A stretch of 11,974 nt of DNA from Pedobacter sp. (GTDB lineage Bacteria > Bacteroidota > Bacteroidia > Sphingobacteriales > Sphingobacteriaceae). The notes below the pieces were generated by a model, which saw only the letters and a list, made by a program, of their open reading frames with translations, was not told the origin of the DNA and did not search any database. This document shows, piece by piece, positions 6,764 through 11,974 of the stretch. Positions within the stretch are counted from its first letter, which is position 1. Each line of letters begins with the position of its first letter. Where the stretch lies: the NCBI GenBank assembly GCA_028287885.1, contig JAQBOT010000347.1:1-11974 (forward strand). Reading direction: 5' to 3'. The position numbers were made by a program, and so were the translations under genes.

Positions 6764-8050
6764 ATGGAAAACCAGCGCATCCCCTCAGATAATTTCTTGT
6801 TTTATATGCTGCTCATTGTCTGCAGTTTTCTGTTTTTTAACGCTGCTGCTTCCTACAAGTTAGTCAAACCAATCGCCCAAGATTCTACAACAGCAGCCCA
6901 AGGTACACCTACACAAATGTCAATCGGAGCATCTGAAACCAACAGTTTGCCGAGAGCTCACACATCATCAACCTTTGAAAGAAACGATGTAGTGCAAGTC
7001 CTCGGAATAAAGGTGGGAGGCATGTTTGCTGAAGCCGTTCCAAGAAGCAAAATATCTGTCAATGACAACATCTTAATTCTTGTAAGTAATCCGAGAGCCC
7101 TACTCGCCCTTAAACCCACCGACCAAAGCGAACTGATACTGTATGCAGACCAACTGCCATTAAAAGGAATACGTACAACTTACTTTACCCAACTTGGCAA
7201 AAATGAACTTAATGACAAGCGTCTTGTCTGGCCTGATTCCGTCTGGATCCCCTTTATTTTCTCCCGAGACAGCAGCAATGCAGAGGCATGGAATACATTA
7301 TTCCGGGTTACAGGCTGGGATAAGAACATAACCCGCTTCCATCTATCACTTGGCTGGGAGGGCATGTACCCAATACAATACGGCAATACGGAAATAAAAG
7401 CACGCATTTTTCAGCTTTTTCTTTACAATACAAAGGTCTTTTGGGCCGTTTTGGGTTGTTACCTTGGCTTTCTGATCTTCTTTATTTGGCTATGTAAGAC
7501 GACAGGATTAATCAGGGAACCTGACACAGTGCCCAGTGGATTGGGACCATTTAGTCTTGCACAAACTCAACTGGCTTTCTGGACGGTCATTATCATTGGT
7601 GGCTTTATCTACCTCACAATTCTGACTGGCCTGACGAATTCATTAAACGACTCCAGCTTACTTCTTTTGGGAATAACCGGCGGTACAACTGGAGTGGCAA
7701 GCTTTATTGATTACTTCAAGAAAGACGCTATAAATGGCATAAAACCAGCAACAAACGATCCCGACTCGTCAGGATTTGTAAAACCTAAACGTGGTTTCCT
7801 AAGGGATATCAGCTCTGACGGCATAAATCTGAATGTTCAACGTGCCCAAACCATTATGTGGAATTTGGTGCTCGGGATATATTTTATCTGGTATGTGATT
7901 GCCAACAAAGCCATGCCGGTTTTTAGTAACACGCTGCTCACGCTTGCTGGTGTTAGTTCATTGGTTTATTTGTCCTCAAAAGGTCCTGAAAAACCAGTTC
8001 CCCAGGCCAAACTGGAATCTAATGCATCGAAGAACTTAAACCAGACTTAG
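6764..8050 (+). CDS. Multi-pass membrane protein with duplicated C-terminal TM unit, function unknown
   Basis: A 428-residue inner-membrane protein. Predicted by eye: TM1 or signal anchor (about 11-34), a long soluble region (35-220), then TM segments at about 224-244, 272-290, 298-316, 364-380 and 386-404. The stretches from SLAQTQLAFW (264-273) and from NVQRAQTIMW (357-366) are related. Each has Q-x3-W opening a TM helix, then about 25 residues later an LLxL segment followed by Gly (299-303 and 391-396) in the second helix of a hairpin. This is an internal duplication. A GFLRDISSDG linker (344-353) joins the copies. From memory, similar paired units occur in widespread uncharacterised bacterial membrane proteins; I know no function. 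The long region between TM1 and TM2 includes beta-rich stretches (76-146) and aromatic-rich ones (155-206). It has 93 bases to the next gene and no functional partner can be named. Confidence 0.85.
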   Translation: MENQRIPSDNFLFYMLLIVCSFLFFNAAASYKLVKPIAQDSTTAAQGTPTQMSIGASETNSLPRAHTSSTFERNDVVQVLGIKVGGMFAEAVPRSKISVNDNILILVSNPRALLALKPTDQSELILYADQLPLKGIRTTYFTQLGKNELNDKRLVWPDSVWIPFIFSRDSSNAEAWNTLFRVTGWDKNITRFHLSLGWEGMYPIQYGNTEIKARIFQLFLYNTKVFWAVLGCYLGFLIFFIWLCKTTGLIREPDTVPSGLGPFSLAQTQLAFWTVIIIGGFIYLTILTGLTNSLNDSSLLLLGITGGTTGVASFIDYFKKDAINGIKPATNDPDSSGFVKPKRGFLRDISSDGINLNVQRAQTIMWNLVLGIYFIWYVIANKAMPVFSNTLLTLAGVSSLVYLSSKGPEKPVPQAKLESNASKNLNQT

Positions 8051-8143
8051 TACTGGATTATTACGAATAACAAGTATATTCATATCGAAATAGGAAAGTT
8101 TTGATGCGGGATGGGCCCGTTCAGTTAATATAAATTCATAATC

Positions 8144-8566
8144 ATGAAAGTAAACCCTTATTTAAACTTCAACGGAACCGCTGAAGAAGCATTTCAATTT
8201 TACCAATCTGTATTTGGCGGTGAGTTATTCATCCAGCGTATGAACCAGGCTCCTGGAACGGAAGGTCTGCCTGAAAATGAAAAGAACCTTGTTATGCACG
8301 TTTGTTTACCCATTGCGGATGGACAAATGATTATGGCATCTGACATCGTTCCCTCGATGGGCCACCAGTTGACTGTCGGCAATAACAACTACATTTCGTT
8401 GATGCCGGACAGCAGAGAAGAAATGGATCGCATTTTTAATGGCCTCTCTGAAGGCGGTACGGTTGAAATGCCCTTAGCAGACATGTTTTGGGGTGATTAC
8501 TTCGGTTCTTTCAAAGACAAATATGGAATTGGCTGGATGCTTAATTTTGCAAACAAAAAACAGTAG
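8144..8566 (+). CDS. PhnB-like VOC (glyoxalase-fold) protein
   Basis: A 140-residue single-domain protein of the vicinal oxygen chelate superfamily, in the PhnB / 3-demethylubiquinone methyltransferase-like branch. It shows the typical opening NPYLNFNGTAEEAFQFYQSV and FGGELF, the central VMHVCLPIADGQMIMASD strands, and the closing WGDYFGSFKDKYGIGWMLN. The fold binds metals and small substrates in glyoxalases, dioxygenases and resistance proteins, but no substrate can be assigned. Despite database names, methyltransferase activity is not expected. It is followed 28 bases later by a double-domain relative; the two are probably co-transcribed and arose by duplication. Confidence 0.92.
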   Translation: MKVNPYLNFNGTAEEAFQFYQSVFGGELFIQRMNQAPGTEGLPENEKNLVMHVCLPIADGQMIMASDIVPSMGHQLTVGNNNYISLMPDSREEMDRIFNGLSEGGTVEMPLADMFWGDYFGSFKDKYGIGWMLNFANKKQ

Positions 8567-8594
8567 TTTATAGCTAGACCTTAATTTTAAGCAC

Positions 8595-9440
8595 ATGAAA
8601 AAGTCGATATACCCATGTATTTGGTTCAATGGCAATGCAAAGGAAGCAGCAGAACTTTATTGTTCTGCGTTTCCGGGATCGGAGATAAAGAGCGCATCGC
8701 CCATGGTGGTTACCTTTAATATCGAAGGCAAGCAGTTTATGGGGCTAAACGGCGGGCCTCAATATACGCCAAACCCATCCGTCTCATTCTTCCAAATTTT
8801 TGAAGCAAAGACTGATCTTGAACATGCCTGGAACCTTCTTAGTCCTGGCGGCAAAATAATGATGGAACTGGGTAGCTACCCATGGAGTGAAAAGTACGGA
8901 TGGCTTGAAGATAAATTCGGCGTATCCTGGCAGCTGATGATTGGCATGGCCGGACAAGAGAAAGCTGATGTATTTCCAGCATTGATGTTTACCGGAGTGC
9001 AAGCCGGTAAGGCGGCTAAAGCTATGGACTTCTACACTTCTCTATTTCCAGATTCATCTATTGGTTTAGTCGCCAAATATGAGGCTGGAGAACATGATAC
9101 AGAAGGTAATATTAAGCATGCCCAATTCTACCTTAATGGCTACAAGCTAGGCGCAATGGACAGCTCAATGGGTCATGAATTTGAGTTCAATCAGGGGGTA
9201 AGTCTTGTGATTAGCTGCGATACGCAGGAGGAAATAGATTTCTTCTGGTCCAGGTTAACCGAAGGTGGAATGGAGTCCAGGTGTGGCTGGTGTCAGGATG
9301 CTTTCGGGCTCTGGTGGCAAGTGGTTCCTTCTGCTTTAGGAAGCTATATGACAGACCCTGCAAAAGCCCCAAAGGTGATGGAGGCCTTTATGAAAATGTC
9401 CAAGTTTAACATTGCTGAGCTCGAAGAGGCAGCAACCTAA
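8595..9440 (+). CDS. Double-domain PhnB-like VOC protein
   Basis: A 281-residue protein with two PhnB-like VOC domains, about 4-116 and 125-245. Domain 1 runs from YPCIWFNGNAKEAAELYCSAF to GWLEDKFGVSWQLMIG. Domain 2 runs from FPALMFTGVQAGKAAKAMDFY to RCGWCQDAFGLWWQVVP, and a helical tail follows (246-281). Each domain has the WF/MF-x-G opening, the (F/L)-x-GG-(K/M) turn and the FG-x-x-WQ end typical of the family. A complete active site is normally made by pairing two half modules, so the tandem protein could be self-contained. Substrate is unknown. Downstream lies a strong hairpin. The gene probably forms a two-gene unit with the preceding VOC gene. Confidence 0.92.
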   Translation: MKKSIYPCIWFNGNAKEAAELYCSAFPGSEIKSASPMVVTFNIEGKQFMGLNGGPQYTPNPSVSFFQIFEAKTDLEHAWNLLSPGGKIMMELGSYPWSEKYGWLEDKFGVSWQLMIGMAGQEKADVFPALMFTGVQAGKAAKAMDFYTSLFPDSSIGLVAKYEAGEHDTEGNIKHAQFYLNGYKLGAMDSSMGHEFEFNQGVSLVISCDTQEEIDFFWSRLTEGGMESRCGWCQDAFGLWWQVVPSALGSYMTDPAKAPKVMEAFMKMSKFNIAELEEAAT

Positions 9441-9446
9441 TACAAC

Positions 9447-9473
9447 ACCGGCATACTGTTCAAGTATGCCGGT
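9447..9473. terminator. Strong hairpin terminator between convergent genes
   Basis: ACCGGCATACT (9447-9457) and AGTATGCCGGT (9463-9473) make a perfect 11-bp stem with a 5-base loop. It lies 6 bases after the VOC stop and 4 bases beyond the stop of the minus-strand gene. On the plus strand it is followed by a short T-rich stretch (CCTATTTTG). It probably terminates both genes. Confidence 0.8.
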
Positions 9474-9477
9474 AATC

Positions 9478-9720
9478 CTATTTTGTATTTTCTAGGTAAG
9501 TTGTTAGTATGCTCTTCAAATATAATTCTGGTTTAGGCATCGTGATCACGGTTCCGGGTTCTTTGTCCTGGGATTGTTTTAGATAGTTTGCCTTGATCTT
9601 TCCCCAGTCTTTTGAATACAGCTGTATAAACAATTCAACGAACTGCTTGTCTGTGTAATCTTTTGGAAGCTTACTCAACACCACTTCAATTTTCTCTTCT
9701 TTTCTATGTAATACTGCCAT
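9478..9720 (-). CDS. Small hypothetical protein (80 residues)
   Basis: A short, mainly helical, Lys-rich protein with no signal peptide, membrane segment, cysteine or recognised motif. Support for its being real: a perfect -7 box (TAGCTTTG) 18 bases upstream, a strong hairpin immediately after the stop, and no competing gene on the other strand. Visible pieces are an N-terminal basic segment (LHRKEEKIEVVLSKLP) and an amphipathic helix (KQFVELFIQLYSKDWGKI), with a C-terminal KPELYLKSILTTYLEN helix. I do not recognise the family. It is transcribed away from the flavin oxidoreductase gene and shares a 147-base region with it. Confidence 0.65.
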   Translation of the reverse strand: MAVLHRKEEKIEVVLSKLPKDYTDKQFVELFIQLYSKDWGKIKANYLKQSQDKEPGTVITMPKPELYLKSILTTYLENTK

Positions 9721-9737
9721 AAGGGTTTTATATTTTC

Positions 9738-9745
9738 CAAAGCTA
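9738..9745 (-). promoter_or_regulatory. Candidate -7 element for the 80-residue protein gene
   Basis: On the minus strand TAGCTTTG is an exact TAnnTTTG match, 17 bases before the ATG at 9720. No convincing TTG lies at the -33 distance. Confidence 0.35.
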
Positions 9746-9867
9746 CAAACTTTTGTCGCCTATCCCTTAGTCGACATTGATTCTTCTTGTTTTGCTGCTA
9801 AACTTAAAGGTATCTGGATTGTTAGTCCATCCAAATGGCTCCATTATTTACGGTTTAACAATTAGGT

Positions 9868-10833
9868 ATGATCGGCTATCAAGTTTCACACGAACAATTT
9901 ACACCTTCTGATTTGTTGCGCTATGCAGTCATGGCAGAACAGGCAGGTTTTCAGGCTTTACTTTCTTCTGATCACTTTAATCCCTGGAGCGAACGCCAAG
10001 GCCAAAGTGGCTTTGCATTTTCCTGGCTTGGTGCAGCGATGCAGGCTACTTCGCTTCCGTGCGGAATCGTTTGCGCCCCTGGTGAGCGTTATCACCCGGC
10101 AATCGTTGCCCAGGCTGCAGCTACGCTGGGCCAAATGTTTGAAGGTAGATTTTGGATGACGCTAGGTAGTGGAGAGGCGTTGAATGAACACATTACCGGC
10201 AACATGTGGCCCTTGAAGACAGTTAGAAATGCGCGATTAAAAGAATGTTTTGACATCATTACCAGGCTTTTTGCAGGGGAAACCGTTTCGCATACGGGCA
10301 ACGTTGTTGTAAATGACGCCAAACTATACACTAGACCGAAGATCTCTCCTCCGCTATTTGGCGCAGCTTTAAGCGAAGCGACTGCAGAATGGATGGGAAG
10401 TTGGGCTGCTGGAATGGTTACCATTTATCGCCCGGAAGAAAAACTCCAAAAGATCATTGATGCCTTTCGTAGAGGTGGGGGGAAGGATAAGCCCATGTAC
10501 CTACAAATGCAGGTATCCTATGCGCAAGAGTACCAAGACGCTTTAGATGGTGCCTACGATCAATGGCGTACCAACATTTTGCCGCCAGAAGTATTGGCCG
10601 ACCTAACGCGTCCTCAGCAATTTGACGCTGCTGCTCAGTTCATCCGGCCTGAAGATTTAAAGGATGAAATGCTGATCTCTTCTAATCCTCAAGACTTCAT
10701 CGAGCAGATTCAGCATTGTATCGACCTGGGCTTTGAAAGGATTGTTTTGCATAACGTAAATAGGGATCAGGAACGGTTCATTACTGACTTCGGAAAGCTT
10801 GTGCTCCCGTACGTTAAGTTTAAAAGCAGTTAG
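9868..10833 (+). CDS. LLM-class flavin-dependent oxidoreductase, non-F420 type
   Basis: A 321-residue bacterial luciferase-like TIM-barrel oxidoreductase, cytoplasmic. Landmarks: IGYQVSHEQFTPSDLLRYAV at the first strand, SSDHFNPW (33-40), RYHPAIVAQAAATL (74-87), LGSGEALNEH (99-108), and the repeated pattern up to the C-terminal IEQIQHCIDLGFERIVLHN. Sequence character fits the TIGR03885-type group as I recall it: relatives of F420-dependent glucose-6-phosphate dehydrogenase in organisms that do not make F420. The cofactor is therefore more likely FMN. The substrate is unknown. It stands alone, divergent from the 80-residue gene and convergent with the esterase gene; its stop codon is the first base triplet of a hairpin. 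Confidence 0.92.
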   Translation: MIGYQVSHEQFTPSDLLRYAVMAEQAGFQALLSSDHFNPWSERQGQSGFAFSWLGAAMQATSLPCGIVCAPGERYHPAIVAQAAATLGQMFEGRFWMTLGSGEALNEHITGNMWPLKTVRNARLKECFDIITRLFAGETVSHTGNVVVNDAKLYTRPKISPPLFGAALSEATAEWMGSWAAGMVTIYRPEEKLQKIIDAFRRGGGKDKPMYLQMQVSYAQEYQDALDGAYDQWRTNILPPEVLADLTRPQQFDAAAQFIRPEDLKDEMLISSNPQDFIEQIQHCIDLGFERIVLHNVNRDQERFITDFGKLVLPYVKFKSS

Positions 10834-10861
10834 CCACCAGATTGGAAGATCCTGATGGCTA
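10831..10861 (-). terminator. Hairpin between convergent oxidoreductase and esterase genes
   Basis: TAGCCACCAG (10831-10840) and CTGATGGCTA (10852-10861) form a 10-bp stem with a single mismatch and an 11-base loop. In minus-strand RNA the mismatch becomes a U-G wobble, and a short T-run (CTTTTAAA) follows after 5 bases. It therefore suits the esterase transcript better. The plus-strand oxidoreductase stop codon lies inside the stem. Confidence 0.45.
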
Positions 10862-10867
10862 GTTGGT

Positions 10868-11731
10868 CTAAAATTGATGGAAGGCCTGAGAGACAAATTC
10901 CAATACTTTTGGCAATGAAGCGCGCCAATAAGTCCAGGTATGTCCTCCATCACGCGTCCGGAATTCATGAGGAATTTCCTTCTTTCGCATAGCAATATGA
11001 ACGAGAGAATTTCCCTCATATAGGAAGTCATCGTCGCCGCAGTCAATGTACCAACGGATTGCAGTTTTTCGCTCAGCCGTCAGGGTGTCAAGCAGTGGGA
11101 GCGTACTGTACGTTTTGTAATAGGTTTCTATGGCCTGATCACTAGCGTCGGCGGTGTTTCTGCGCACATTTTTCTTTGCATCTTCCAAACTCAATGAACC
11201 AACGGCGGCACTTAGCGGACAAGCAGAAGAAAATAGCTCAGGGTGGTGTAAGGCGTAAATGAAAGTTCCACCGCCACCCATTGATAATCCGGCAATTGCC
11301 CTGGATCTTTTCTCCTGTTTGATTCTGTATTTTTTCTCCACATAAGGCATCAATTCTTTAAAGAAAAAATCTTCATAATTCCAGTCGCCCTTGATGTCAT
11401 TAAAATACCCACGTCGCCCGGTATTTGCATCTGGCATCACAATAATCATTGGTGTAGCCGTCCCATTTCGCACAGATTCATCCGCAATAGATAACACCTC
11501 GCCGAACTGCACCCAACCTGTTTGATCGTCGCCTGCACCATGCAATAGATAAAGTACGGGATATGTGCGCTGTGAGGTTTCATAATCAGGCGGAAGGTAA
11601 ATTGCAAACTTTCTATCGCTCTTCAGTATCTTGCTGGATAGACTAAGATTATCAAAGACTTTTCCAGTTTGGGCTATAGAAAGCAGCGGTAAAAAGATCG
11701 CGAGGGTAAGTAAGCGAAGATGTGTTTTCAT
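10868..11731 (-). CDS. Secreted alpha/beta-hydrolase esterase (feruloyl/esterase D-like)
   Basis: A 287-residue serine esterase of the esterase D / feruloyl-esterase family (PF00756-like), exported by a Sec signal peptide with likely cleavage after LLSIA (residue 20). The body begins with ILKSDRKFAIYLPPDY, then LLHGAGDDQTGW (62-73), which forms part of the oxyanion hole. The nucleophile is Ser150 in AGLSMGGGG. The acid is probably Asp235 in DCGDDDFLYEGN, and the base His264 in GGHTW. All catalytic elements are present, so it should be active, hydrolysing acyl esters in the periplasm or outside the cell. Relatives act on acetyl or feruloyl esters of polysaccharides or on S-formylglutathione, and a signal peptide argues against the last. 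No carbohydrate-degradation genes accompany it, so the substrate is open. A good promoter lies upstream, and the gene is divergent from the YciI-like gene. Confidence 0.93.
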   Translation of the reverse strand: MKTHLRLLTLAIFLPLLSIAQTGKVFDNLSLSSKILKSDRKFAIYLPPDYETSQRTYPVLYLLHGAGDDQTGWVQFGEVLSIADESVRNGTATPMIIVMPDANTGRRGYFNDIKGDWNYEDFFFKELMPYVEKKYRIKQEKRSRAIAGLSMGGGGTFIYALHHPELFSSACPLSAAVGSLSLEDAKKNVRRNTADASDQAIETYYKTYSTLPLLDTLTAERKTAIRWYIDCGDDDFLYEGNSLVHIAMRKKEIPHEFRTRDGGHTWTYWRASLPKVLEFVSQAFHQF

Positions 11732-11749
11732 GTTGTTAAAGGGTTTTCT

Positions 11750-11781
11750 CTAAAGTAGTTAGAATGCTGGTCATATTCAAA
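11750..11781 (-). promoter_or_regulatory. Candidate promoter for the esterase gene
   Basis: On the minus strand, TTTG (11778-11781), a 20-base spacer and TACTTTAG (11750-11757; 7 of 8 positions of TAnnTTTG) give a near-canonical Bacteroidota promoter, ending 18 bases before the ATG at 11731. Confidence 0.45.
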
Positions 11782-11848
11782 TGGTACAAATGATGGAAAA
11801 GGACCGAGGTTATAACAAAAGATTAGTTTCAAAGCAGGATATTAGTTA

Positions 11849-11856
11849 TAGCTTTG
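11849..11856 (+). promoter_or_regulatory. Candidate -7 element for the YciI-like gene
   Basis: TAGCTTTG is an exact TAnnTTTG match and ends 5 bases before the ATG at 11862. The -33 region has only TTTC (11827-11830). Transcription would begin about at the start codon. Confidence 0.4.
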
Positions 11857-11861
11857 ATACC

Positions 11862-11974
11862 ATGAAACAATACCTTGTAACCGGATACGACTTTAAGGAT
11901 GACGTCGCATTTGAGAGACGCATGAATGTTCGCCCAGACCATATAAATGGCGTGAAAGCGCTTAAACAGGCTGG
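11862..11974 (+). CDS. YciI-like (YCII domain) protein, N-terminal fragment
   Basis: The first 37 codons are present before the window ends. The start MKQYLVTGYDFKDDVAFERR, with MNVRPDHINGVKALKQAG following, matches the beginning of YciI-family proteins: small ferredoxin-like-fold proteins of about 90-100 residues, often of unknown function. The conserved Arg and His of the R-P-x-H segment are present; this His belongs to the putative active site of the family. It is divergent from the esterase gene and shares a 130-base region with it. Confidence 0.8.
   Translation, partial: MKQYLVTGYDFKDDVAFERRMNVRPDHINGVKALKQA

Noticed and set aside
10092..10424. 110-codon minus-strand open frame
   Set aside because: It is antisense within the flavin oxidoreductase gene, and its low-complexity composition is typical of a shadow frame.
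10657..11046. 129-codon minus-strand open frame
   Set aside because: It overlaps the end of the oxidoreductase and the C-terminal coding region of the esterase in another frame, and shows no domain.

Overview
The window looks like chromosomal DNA of a Bacteroidota bacterium, most likely of the Sphingobacteriaceae type (Pedobacter/Mucilaginibacter-like). This rests on recalled family resemblance, on the absence of Shine-Dalgarno sequences before the genes, and on several -7 elements of the Bacteroidota form TAnnTTTG upstream of start codons. No rRNA, tRNA, CRISPR array, transposase or phage gene is visible.

Left part (1-4247). Two minus-strand genes encode a tandem-domain universal stress protein and a YcbB-type L,D-transpeptidase, which runs off the left edge. 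The transpeptidase appears to start at a TTG inside the end of the stress-protein gene, a 20-base overlap. Head-to-head with them is a two-gene cysteine operon, serine acetyltransferase (cysE) and a CysM-type cysteine synthase, separated by 2 bases. Together these two enzymes convert serine to cysteine.

Middle part (4248-8050). A small SnoaL/NTF2-like protein and a HopJ-family protein lie on the plus strand. They are followed by a solitary, AT-rich minus-strand gene for a fucosyltransferase-like glycosyltransferase (HIRRGD motif) and a 334-base divergent non-coding region. That region carries a long imperfect inverted repeat and smaller palindromes. Next comes a 428-residue multi-pass membrane protein whose C-terminal half is an internal duplication. 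This is the least explained part of the window, but nothing in it proves a linked system.

Right part (8051-11974). Two adjacent PhnB-like VOC genes, one single-domain and one double-domain, end at a strong hairpin facing a small unknown minus-strand gene. A luciferase-like flavin oxidoreductase (non-F420 type) follows, convergent with a secreted alpha/beta-hydrolase esterase. Divergent from the esterase is the beginning of a YciI-like gene, cut by the right edge.

Apart from the cysteine operon and the transpeptidase, most genes are small accessory enzymes without an obvious shared pathway. I did not find a clear multi-gene novel system. The best leads are the duplicated-domain membrane protein, the orphan glycosyltransferase, and the inverted repeat between them.
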